The notes below the pieces were generated by a model. It was not told the origin of the DNA, made no database searches, and was given only the letters and a program-made list of their open reading frames with translations. A program made the translations under genes and the position numbers. A DNA stretch of 64,000 nt from CAYRYU01 sp964428355 (lineage in GTDB: Bacteria; Muiribacteriota; Ozemobacteria; Ozemobacterales; Ozemobacteraceae): NCBI GenBank assembly GCA_964428355.1, contig CAYRYU010000023.1, forward strand, positions 13,162 to 77,161, in the 5' to 3' direction. Numbering within the stretch: position 1 is the stretch's first letter; the number at the start of each line of letters is the position of its first letter. Positions 26,106 through 33,730 of this stretch are shown in pieces.

Positions 26106-29066
26106 CTAGATCACGGCTTCCCAAGGGCACGGTAGTTTGAGCAGTCTCTTCCCCCATTTCGATGTTCCCGGAACCACCCTGATCGAAGACCCGGGAACCA
26201 CCATTTTCAACGCTTTTCTCAGCCTGCAGAGTGCCGTTTTGAAAGCATAGGGATCGAACTCGGGATCGAAAACCATTCCCCAGGCAGATGCAAACAGCTC
26301 CTCAACGCGGATCGGCACACCCCTCGACAGAAGAAGACATTCGAGGAGTCGGTGAATCCTGGATCCGGGTCTGGCAAGAAGAACACGGTTATCGAAGGAG
26401 AGCCTCCCGGCCGGGCCGTCGAAAAGGAAGGTTCCCTGAAGGTTTTGTTTTCTCCAGCGTTGGTACTCTCCCGACGTGATTGTGAAAACCTCCCTGGCTG
26501 ACAAAAGGGTGAAAACTTTCGTCGTCTTTGAAGAGGTCAGTCCTGTTTCGCGCATCAACCGCGAAAAACCGGGGATTCGTTCGAGGAAGATCCGGCGCAT
26601 GGAATCCGGGGTCCGGCTCCAATGGTCCTTGACGAAGCGGCTTGCGGCAGGTTTGCCTGACCCGATCAAGTCGCCCGCATACCATGCCCAAAAGGGGTCC
26701 AATGCTCCGGAAGAGATGATCAACCCGACATCCTGGTCGAGGTCTCCCGGGATTTCCGCGAGCAACCTGGGGGCCCTCGCAGCGATCATGACACGGGCCT
26801 GTCGGGTTTCCGGGCGATTCGGGGTTTCCTTGAGCCTTTTCCAGGCTTCCCGGAAACTGCTGATTCCTTTTCCGGGCGAAAGAAGGGACTGGCACATCGC
26901 CAACCCCATGTGGAGTCCTCCCGATTCGATCCCCGAAAGGCCCAGCTCCTTTGATCTTTTCAAAAGGCTTTCATACCTGATGATTGCCTCCTTGAACCGT
27001 CCTCCGAAGCGAGAGGACATCGCTTCCAATGTGCCTCGAACGAATTCGCCTCTCGGGTCAGAAGTCATGGAACCTTCCTTCGGAATTTTCTCCACAAACT
27101 TGTCCGATTCAGATTCCCGCCCCGATAACTTGTGGCACCAGGCCAGAAGGGCCCTCAGGGAACTGCAGAATCCGGGTTTCCCCCAAGTCTCCCGGATCAA
27201 TCGGGTTTTCTCCAGGGCTTCCAGCGCCCTGGGAATCTGGCCAAGCTCGAGGTGGGCCTTGGCTTCTGCGACAAGGAGGTTGGCCCGGTTCCATCCCCCA
27301 ACCCTCTTTATCCGCCTGGCCCTCCGCAAAATTGTGAGACACTTCCGGAATCGTCCTCGTGTGTACTCCGCCTGCGCGAGGCTTGTCAGCAGGACGACTC
27401 TCGCTTCCCGGAAGATTTTCGGGGGAAGCGCAAGCAGCGATGCCCTTAAATGACTCACGGCTTGGTCGGTGTTCCCCAGACGAAGGTGGAAGTTCCCAAG
27501 GGCCGACTCGACCATCATCAAGCCCCGGGAATCCTGGTTTCTGGAAAAAATCGTCCGCGCGGCCTCATACTCCCTCAGCCCTTTTTCCGGCCGCCCCGTC
27601 CGGCAAAGGATTCCACCCTTCGCGTAGCGTAGCTCCGCGGCATGGCGGGCTTCCTCCCGAGGATTGCATGTCTCGAGGTGCTCCTCGATGAGGGCCAGGG
27701 CTTGGTCGGATCTGCCCGAACGGACCAGTGAACGGGCGACCGCGACGCATGTCCGTGGACCCAGGTGAAACCCATGGGAGAGCCGGTGATTCGCAATCCA
27801 AAGAAGTGTGCTTTCGCGACCTGAATCAAAAAGCGCATAGGAAACAGCTTCGAGGGACTTCAGTGCCGGATCTTTCTCGCCGAGGCTATATCCGATGTGA
27901 ATGGCGGACTCAACCCGCGAAAGATTTGGAGAATCCAGGTTGGCCCTCGCCCAACCCAGAGCGCCATCCAGCCTTGGGACTCGCCCGCTCCGCGCCCCCG
28001 GGCGGAGGCGATCCTCGAACCATCGGTGTAACCAGACCGGGAATCTGCTGGTGGAATTGATTTCTCGAAGGGTTCCGGCATGGGAGGCGAGAAGGGCGTC
28101 GAAATCCCTTTTCGGAAGGTCTTCTATGAACCGGGTCGCCCATCTCTTCAGGAAAAGGCACGCCCGGGGGGATGGATCCCCTCGGATAGGAAGCCTCCCC
28201 GCCATTTCAAAAGCTTTTCGGAAAGGCGGGAACCGGCGAAGCTCCAACCATTCATGCTTCTCGGGCGTGTCATCGGGCCTCGGCTCCGGTGCCGGAGATC
28301 CCAGGAGATGGGAAGGGAAACTCAGGTGAAAACGTCCGTCCCAGAGGGCTTTCCGGCTATCCACCCTTGGATCGAGCCGAATCGGAGTCGGGGAAAACCA
28401 TGCCCAGGGAATCTCTTCGTATCCCGCCCTTCCCGCGAGCGTCATCAACCAGCACGCCCTCTTCAGGACGGTGTCGGAATTCCTTCGGGCTGCCCGTATG
28501 AGCTCGTCAACCCTGATGGGAAAACGTCCGAACCATTCCACGATTGTTTCGATCGAAGGGCCAAGGTCGAGATATGCCAGGAGGTCAACAAGGGAATTTT
28601 CCAGAGACGACACAGCGAGGCGGTGCTCCCCCATTTCCAGAATGGGAACGGTTTCGATTCGGTTCCTTCCCCGATGAATGAAAGTCAGGGAACGTGATCC
28701 GATCCTGCGGGGTCGGCGGCGTGATGATGTCACTATCGTCAGTATTCCTGGAGGTGAGGCAAGGTGGCCAAGCAGGAACAATGCGGTCGAGTGGGAACAG
28801 TATTCTCCTTCTTCAAGAAGGAGTTCCAACCCCTTGCAGATCTCCAACCGCTCCCTCATCAGCATGGAGAAAGGATATCGTCGGCACCGAAAAGTGACAA
28901 GTCGGTTCGCTTTCCCGCAAAAAATGTATTTCGTGAAACGGGGTCTTTTCAGGATTCTGTGCTGGACATGGAGACCATGTCGCACATTTTCGGGCGCGGA
29001 TAGTACGTTTGGCCCCGGGATGCGCAGGCTCGCAAGGACGAGACCGGACAGATCGCGCGTTGCCAC
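26106..29066 (-). CDS. Large regulator: AbiEi-like, TPR and winged-helix fusion
   Basis: The product is 986 aa from GTG 29066; the exact start is uncertain and ATG 28865 (residue 68) is possible. Residues about 70-215 resemble AbiEi/type IV antitoxin-like regulators: EGEYCSHSTALFLLGHLASP, then a beta stretch ending AVSSLENSLVDLLAYLDLG and a helical R-A-A-R segment. Residues about 400-800 are TPR-like helical pairs (RSGRSDQALALIEEHLE, GRPEKGLREYEAARTIF, RLGNTDQAVSHLRASL, ELGQIPRALEALEKTR). The C-terminus (about 895-980) looks like an OmpR-type winged helix ending in FKTALCRLRKALK. It is a cytosolic transcription factor by inference. It is convergent with the metallopeptidase gene. Confidence 0.75.
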   Translation of the reverse strand: MATRDLSGLVLASLRIPGPNVLSAPENVRHGLHVQHRILKRPRFTKYIFCGKANRLVTFRCRRYPFSMLMRERLEICKGLELLLEEGEYCSHSTALFLLGHLASPPGILTIVTSSRRRPRRIGSRSLTFIHRGRNRIETVPILEMGEHRLAVSSLENSLVDLLAYLDLGPSIETIVEWFGRFPIRVDELIRAARRNSDTVLKRACWLMTLAGRAGYEEIPWAWFSPTPIRLDPRVDSRKALWDGRFHLSFPSHLLGSPAPEPRPDDTPEKHEWLELRRFPPFRKAFEMAGRLPIRGDPSPRACLFLKRWATRFIEDLPKRDFDALLASHAGTLREINSTSRFPVWLHRWFEDRLRPGARSGRVPRLDGALGWARANLDSPNLSRVESAIHIGYSLGEKDPALKSLEAVSYALFDSGRESTLLWIANHRLSHGFHLGPRTCVAVARSLVRSGRSDQALALIEEHLETCNPREEARHAAELRYAKGGILCRTGRPEKGLREYEAARTIFSRNQDSRGLMMVESALGNFHLRLGNTDQAVSHLRASLLALPPKIFREARVVLLTSLAQAEYTRGRFRKCLTILRRARRIKRVGGWNRANLLVAEAKAHLELGQIPRALEALEKTRLIRETWGKPGFCSSLRALLAWCHKLSGRESESDKFVEKIPKEGSMTSDPRGEFVRGTLEAMSSRFGGRFKEAIIRYESLLKRSKELGLSGIESGGLHMGLAMCQSLLSPGKGISSFREAWKRLKETPNRPETRQARVMIAARAPRLLAEIPGDLDQDVGLIISSGALDPFWAWYAGDLIGSGKPAASRFVKDHWSRTPDSMRRIFLERIPGFSRLMRETGLTSSKTTKVFTLLSAREVFTITSGEYQRWRKQNLQGTFLFDGPAGRLSFDNRVLLARPGSRIHRLLECLLLSRGVPIRVEELFASAWGMVFDPEFDPYAFKTALCRLRKALKMVVPGSSIRVVPGTSKWGKRLLKLPCPWEAVI

Positions 29067-29107
29067 TTCCTCAAGTCGCTCTCAGGATTTCCAAAGACGG
29101 AGCTTCG

Positions 29108-29136
29108 TTGCCAACCAGATGAAACAGCGCTAGAAT
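29108..29136 (+). promoter_or_regulatory. Sigma70-type promoter
   Basis: TTGCCA (29108-29113), a 17-nt spacer and TAGAAT (29131-29136) lie 45 nt before the GTG start at 29182. Spacing is ideal. Confidence 0.62.
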
Positions 29137-29181
29137 TCCCGAAGAAGGGGCGAACAGGGTAGTCGCTTCCAGGAGGATATT

Positions 29182-29673
29182 GTGCAAAGAGGGGGTCTTC
29201 TATTCGCTTTCTTGATGTTGTTTTCGGAAATGGTGGGATTTTGCCAGTCCGCCTCGGAGCCCAACGATTTGCCCCTTCAGTGCGATCCGGTGATGCTTGC
29301 TCCCTCAAGGGGTACCATGTGCGACTTTCCGGCGGAAAACATTGAGGGGACGATCTCTGGAATCGAGTGGGTCCCGGAAGTGTTCGTCAAGGGCGCGCCG
29401 GGTGCAAGCGGCTCGAGGGGATGCGATCGAACCATTCCCGCGCACTATCGGGTGATCCTGACGGAAATTGGGGCAGGACCGGAAGGTTCCGGTTCGGGAA
29501 AGCCCCGAGTGGCGGAGTCCAAGGATGCTCCCCGGGAACTGAGATTGAACCACCCCATGGATGATGGTTCTCTTGCCAAGGGTTTCCGGATCAGGGTTTT
29601 GGGCTACAAGAGGTTCGGCGACGAAGGGGGCGTTTCGACCCGGTTCCAGGAGATTCAGATTCTTTCGAAGTGA
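29182..29673 (+). CDS. Small exported protein of unknown function
   Basis: The product is 163 aa. GTG 29182 has a strong AGGAGG 6 nt upstream and a sigma70-like promoter at 29108-29136, so the gene is real despite its small size. It has a signal peptide (LLFAFLMLFSEMVGFC). The Cys at the end could be a lipobox, though GFC is not ideal. Mature residues include a paired CDPV...MCDF cysteine arrangement. I recognise no family. Confidence 0.72.
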   Translation: MQRGGLLFAFLMLFSEMVGFCQSASEPNDLPLQCDPVMLAPSRGTMCDFPAENIEGTISGIEWVPEVFVKGAPGASGSRGCDRTIPAHYRVILTEIGAGPEGSGSGKPRVAESKDAPRELRLNHPMDDGSLAKGFRIRVLGYKRFGDEGGVSTRFQEIQILSK

Positions 29674-29740
29674 ACCCGTCCCTGCCTTGGCAAGACTTCC
29701 CCGAGGTGGAAGACCCGAACGGGCCGTGCCCCCGGGAAAA

Positions 29741-31621
29741 TCAGTTCAGGAAGCGGAACTGAATGCCAATGAAGCCTTCCGGATGGAACTCCTCAACCAG
29801 TTTCTTGATTCTGGCGGATTTTCGGTTCAGTTTTCCATCCTTCACCAGGACATCCCCTTCCCCGATTGTCAGTCTCGGATTGCATGGGATTTCCTGGAAC
29901 CCATCCTGGTCGAGCCGGAAAATTGGAACCAACTGGTTGCGACGGGCGAGGAGCTTTTCCACCATGACCTGCTGGACGAAACCAGGCCAGCCTGAATCCG
30001 CGATGGCTGCGGAGATATCGTCGCGGGAAAGTGAGCAGATCCGCCGGGCCATCCAACGGGCATCCGACCAGGTGCACGCTGTCCAAGCCCGCGGAACGAA
30101 AACAGGGCGAAACAGGAAATGAATCCCGAACGGGGTCTCGACAATCCAGCGCTCGCTGAAGAAATTGGGTTTCCCGATTCCAACGATTTTTCCGAAGGTC
30201 GCGCCGCTGTCGCTCTGGAACTCCGCTGCCCGATCGAAATCCTGGGTCTTGGGGTTGTACAAAAACGAGATCCTTGTGTTATCATCCTTTGCATCAATGT
30301 TGTTGATCCATATGTTGAACAACATCATCCCCCGCTGGATCCGGTCGCGGGTCGCCCCCAGGCCGCTAAGGGGGCTCCCTCCAAGCCTCTTGCATGCGGG
30401 ATTGTAGATCGACATCTGGCATTCCTTGAATTTCACGAAAAAGGCGCCGATGTACTTCTTGTCGATGTCTTCCGTGTCGGCCATCCGGGCATCGACGATC
30501 CCTGAGCCGAGGATTTTCCCCGCATCATCCTTGACCATCGGTCCGTCGAGAACCCATTCTTCCAACTTGAAGCGGAAAAATGCTTTCGAAACGGCGTTCT
30601 TGAGATCCTGGAATGTGCTGATTCCTTCTTGGCCGGCTTTGGCCTGGGGGAGAACCAGGATCGTCTCGCCCGGACCCGAATAGAATTTGGGGTCGGAGTA
30701 TCTTCCCCCGATATCCAGGTACAAACGGCCAGCCGCAACGTCGGTGTGGACCTCGTCCCCCCACTTCATCTTCCATTTGATTCCATGGCGGTCCTTGACC
30801 GTGATCTTGGGGGAAGTCGCCTCGGCCTTGATTTCATCGAAAAAAACGACCCGGCGCGCGTGTGCGTAATCGAACTTCGAATACTTGGGATTCAAGGCCC
30901 GGATTGAATCCTGGATTTCCCCGAACTTGGCATTGAACCTTGGGCCGGCGTTGCCTTCATCCAGGACGGGGTGGGTGGAAGGAGGTTCCAGTCTCGAGAT
31001 CTCGATGGGGGAAAGCTTCGCCAGCGAATCCGGACCGAGCGGGCCGGTTCCCCGGTCGGCGAAGAGATTATCAGCCTCGGACCCTGCCCTGCCGCTTCCG
31101 ATGGGCAATTCAGGTTTTGTTTCGCGGGGTAGGGCTAGAAGGAGTGGCCCGGCGCAGACGTGGGCGGCAGTGCTCAGGAAGGAAATCAGGGTGGCCGAAA
31201 GATAGGCCAACCCCTTTGGCCTCTTTCCGAGGTCCGATAGAATCCCGTAGTGGATCCGTTGAAGTTCCAGAAACTGTTGTCGGATAGCCGTTTCGTCATC
31301 TCCCTCATCGGCCTCTTCCAGTTGTGTCCCGATTGGGATGGAGGCTGCGATCAAACGGTCGTAGGCCCACAAGGCGGTGCTTTTTGAAATCTTTTCGGCG
31401 TCCCCCCCGTACTTTTCTTCGAGTTCACGGTACAGCTCGTCCCGTTCCCTTTTCACCCGTTCAAGGAAAACGGAGAGGTTGGCTGGAGTCAGTGAAAGGG
31501 TCTTGTAGCCAGGGATGGTCTCATTGCTCATACCGCTGAGCTCGAGAGCGGGGAGCATCTTTGGTGAGAATGACACCAGAAGAAGGGCCAGAACCATCGC
31601 GGGGAAGATCGGTTTTTTCAT
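29741..31621 (-). CDS. Exported protein with kinase-like motifs, function unknown
   Basis: The product is 626 aa. ATG 31621 has GGAGG 8 nt upstream and starts a signal peptide (PAMVLALLLVSFSPKMLPA). The first 140 residues are helical. The second half contains MLFNIWINNIDAKDDNTRI and, 25 residues on, FQSDSGATFG. An N-x-D-x-x-x-x-N motif followed by D-x-G-A-T-F-G looks like the catalytic and metal-binding loops of the PI-kinase/HipA-like fold, but the required P-loop is not evident. Such motifs in an exported protein are unexpected. Treat this as an unknown exported protein with a testable resemblance. There is no operon partner on the same strand within 100 nt. Confidence 0.7.
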   Translation of the reverse strand: MKKPIFPAMVLALLLVSFSPKMLPALELSGMSNETIPGYKTLSLTPANLSVFLERVKRERDELYRELEEKYGGDAEKISKSTALWAYDRLIAASIPIGTQLEEADEGDDETAIRQQFLELQRIHYGILSDLGKRPKGLAYLSATLISFLSTAAHVCAGPLLLALPRETKPELPIGSGRAGSEADNLFADRGTGPLGPDSLAKLSPIEISRLEPPSTHPVLDEGNAGPRFNAKFGEIQDSIRALNPKYSKFDYAHARRVVFFDEIKAEATSPKITVKDRHGIKWKMKWGDEVHTDVAAGRLYLDIGGRYSDPKFYSGPGETILVLPQAKAGQEGISTFQDLKNAVSKAFFRFKLEEWVLDGPMVKDDAGKILGSGIVDARMADTEDIDKKYIGAFFVKFKECQMSIYNPACKRLGGSPLSGLGATRDRIQRGMMLFNIWINNIDAKDDNTRISFLYNPKTQDFDRAAEFQSDSGATFGKIVGIGKPNFFSERWIVETPFGIHFLFRPVFVPRAWTACTWSDARWMARRICSLSRDDISAAIADSGWPGFVQQVMVEKLLARRNQLVPIFRLDQDGFQEIPCNPRLTIGEGDVLVKDGKLNRKSARIKKLVEEFHPEGFIGIQFRFLN

Positions 31622-31791
31622 CGAATAACCTCCAAGATCGCGCACTCCGGCAACTGGATCAATTATGACATAACATTTGCCCAGGGACAATTCGTCAGCT
31701 GGCTCCAACCATCTGACCTCAGAGAAAGGATGTCACGGTTACTGGGATACGGGCTGCAAAAATTTCCCACCTACCCGGAGGCAGGGAAACA

Positions 31792-32484
31792 TCACGCGGA
31801 TTTGTTCCAGATCCGGAGCTGGATCGGGGAATCGGGCTCGCGGCCGTTTACACATTGGTCATAGATGCAGAGCCCGTTTCGGTCTTTCGAGGAGGGAAGA
31901 ACCCGAAAATCGACGCGGTTTTCCCCAACACGCAACAGGTGGCTGGGAATCTCCCATGTATAGGGTTCCCCGGACCCGTTGTCGGAAATGACTTTGATGG
32001 TCGTGAGTCTTTGACCGTTCACGAAAAGGGTGATGTCCGATTGGCCATTTTTAGGTCCCCGGTAAAAAGGAAACTCGGATGAAAGTCGCGCAGTGATGTC
32101 GGCGGCGAGAATGGGAATCTCCGGAATCCGGAACAGGTAGCTCAAACCTCCGGAATTCGCACCAAACGCGTGGGTGTGTGTTGCCCCCTTCTTCGAGATG
32201 GTACTGCTCCCTTCGTAGGCTGGACCGTAATTGTTCCAGCGTGAATTGGGCGGGTCGAACTTCTTCGGGGAGATCTGAATCACTGTTACGAATCTGTCAT
32301 CCCCCTGGGGGTTGGGGAAAGAACCCTTATCAAAACCGGCTTCGGCGCGATTACCGGGAAAACGGCCAGCCGCGGGGGCCAGTAACTCTGCCCAAAGCCC
32401 TCGAATTGGAAGGCAAATGAACGGCTCGAGAATCAGGAAACCCAAGATAACTGCTCCGAATAGCCAAATGGCATTTTTTCCCAT
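31792..32484 (-). CDS. Exported or membrane-anchored protein of unknown function
   Basis: The product is 230 aa from ATG 32484; ATG 32490 is also possible but its GGGGGG site would be too close. The N-terminal hydrophobic helix (AIWLFGAVILGFLILEPFICL) is a signal peptide or anchor. The rest is beta-rich, with a jelly-roll-like feel in residues 100-215 (LFVNGQRLTTIKV, YTWEIPSHLLRVGENRVDFRV). That last phrase is common in carbohydrate-binding or agglutinin-like folds of secreted proteins. There is no catalytic motif. A perfect REP palindrome lies just upstream at 32520-32558. Confidence 0.68.
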   Translation of the reverse strand: MGKNAIWLFGAVILGFLILEPFICLPIRGLWAELLAPAAGRFPGNRAEAGFDKGSFPNPQGDDRFVTVIQISPKKFDPPNSRWNNYGPAYEGSSTISKKGATHTHAFGANSGGLSYLFRIPEIPILAADITARLSSEFPFYRGPKNGQSDITLFVNGQRLTTIKVISDNGSGEPYTWEIPSHLLRVGENRVDFRVLPSSKDRNGLCIYDQCVNGREPDSPIQLRIWNKSA

Positions 32485-32519
32485 ACTCATACCCCCCCTC
32501 GCTTTGATCAATCTAGATC

Positions 32520-32558
32520 GGGGACATGAGAATCTTTTGAAAAGATTCTCATGTCCCC
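32520..32558. repeat. Perfect REP-like palindrome
   Basis: The arm GGGGACATGAGAATCTTTT (32520-32538) and its exact complement (32540-32558) flank a single G. It forms a 19-bp hairpin. It lies between the small exported gene and the cyclic-nucleotide-binding gene. Related, degenerate copies are at 16641, 20536 and 32672. Confidence 0.88.
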
Positions 32559-32671
32559 AAAATTCCGAAATCTGCCTCAAAAGGCCATTCAATGTGCTTG
32601 CAATGGCTGAAAAAAATCCCCCCCAAAACCTGCACGTTGGTAAACCGCTCCTGGCCCATGATCTGCGAAAT

Positions 32672-32711
32672 TGGGGACATGAAGATCTCCGGAATAGATT
32701 CTCATGTCCCC
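32672..32711. repeat. Imperfect REP-like palindrome
   Basis: GGGGACATGAAGATCT and AGATTCTCATGTCCCC face each other around CCGGAAT. It matches the 32520-32558 element with a few mismatches and lies 8 nt past the stop of the cyclic-nucleotide-binding gene. Confidence 0.75.
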
Positions 32712-32718
32712 CATTTTA

Positions 32719-33369
32719 TCAGATGAACTTGCCTTCGCGGTTGGGGAGGCCGATGGAGCGAATGTGCCCGAAGGGGATGAGGAGGGTATAGCCCTTCAGG
32801 TCGACCTTCAGGAGGGGATTCATGCAATTCTTATCGCAGTAGAGAATCTTGCAGACGTAATCGAGTGTCGTGGTGGAAACCTTGACCTGCGTCCCTGAAG
32901 TTATGAGTTCAGCGATGGTCTGGTCGGAAGATTTCAAGTCAGCCCCCTCGTTGACCGCCCTGAACCTCCTTGACAACTCCTTCACCAGGCGGAAAAGGAA
33001 GGTATTGCTGAGTGGAGGGTTTTCTTTTTCGATCTTCTTGAAGCTTTCGCGGCTCAAGCAGCCCAAGCGCGTTGGGCCCAGGGCTTTTGCGCAGGCGGAA
33101 GGCGGTTTCTCATCGATGAATGAGACTTCCCCCAAGAGATCGAACCTTTCAAGGATCGTGATGAAATTGCCGGCCCCCTCCTTGGATTTGAAGATGCTCA
33201 CCCGACCGGAGAGGATGAAACAAAGAGGGCTACTTGGGGACCGTTCGTCGAAAATGATCTCCCCGTCTTGGAATTCCCTCTCTTCCATCAGTTGGGCGAA
33301 GACCTTGGCCTCCTCATCCCGGAACTCTGAAAAGACTGGCAGTTCCCGCAAATCACGGCTGACGCTCAT
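32719..33369 (-). CDS. Cyclic-nucleotide-binding domain protein with Sm-like tail
   Basis: The product is 216 aa. Residues about 10-130 are a Crp/FNR-type cyclic nucleotide-binding fold (DGEIIFDERSPSSPLCFILSGRVSIF, then LLGEVSFIDEKPPSACAKA, the phosphate-binding cassette region). Instead of the usual helix-turn-helix, the last 60 residues form a small beta-rich unit: SGTQVKVSTTTLDYVCKIL, YCDKNCMNPLLKV, YTLLIPFGHIRSIGLP. The order and the ending I-P-F-x-x-I-x-x-I resemble an Sm/Hfq-type barrel. The ligand and output are not known. It is cytosolic. Confidence 0.8.
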   Translation of the reverse strand: MSVSRDLRELPVFSEFRDEEAKVFAQLMEEREFQDGEIIFDERSPSSPLCFILSGRVSIFKSKEGAGNFITILERFDLLGEVSFIDEKPPSACAKALGPTRLGCLSRESFKKIEKENPPLSNTFLFRLVKELSRRFRAVNEGADLKSSDQTIAELITSGTQVKVSTTTLDYVCKILYCDKNCMNPLLKVDLKGYTLLIPFGHIRSIGLPNREGKFI

Positions 33370-33730
33370 AGGACCATCCCTTCATAGATGAAATGTCGTA
33401 TCTTAACCGAGGTCAAAGCCTAGTCCAAATCTGCATCGAAAACAAGACTTTGGGCAAAATCCCCTGCATATTCCAAGTAACGCAGAAACCAAATGTCTAC
33501 CACCCTATTGACTTCCCCTGAATGGGGAGGCTATCCTGAAAAAGGGTACATGAAACCCTGGAAATATTAGCCAGTTTGACAATCAGAGTTCCTTGATAAG
33601 TTGGCAACCGGTTCTTGTGGGAATCATGTTGGAAACGGGCCAGGAACGACCTCATGGAGACTCACCCCAAAGGTGTTTCGTTCCGGGGCCGGTCCAACAT
33701 AAGTGGAATAAGAAAGGAAAGGGAAAGGCA
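33370..33730. other. 361-nt intergenic region, divergent promoters
   Basis: The region is AT-richer than its surroundings and holds no supported gene. It contains a sigma70-like element at 33508-33537 and a long polypurine stretch (33706-33730) that acts as the ribosome site of the C25 peptidase. A frame from 33593 continues into the peptidase but lacks a signal peptide at its start. Confidence 0.6.
33508..33537 (+). promoter_or_regulatory. Candidate promoter of the C25 peptidase gene
   Basis: TTGACT (33508-33513), an 18-nt spacer and TATCCT (33532-33537). The spacer contains CCCCTGAATGGGG, a short inverted repeat that could be an operator. The leader to GTG 33731 would be about 185 nt. Confidence 0.45.
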
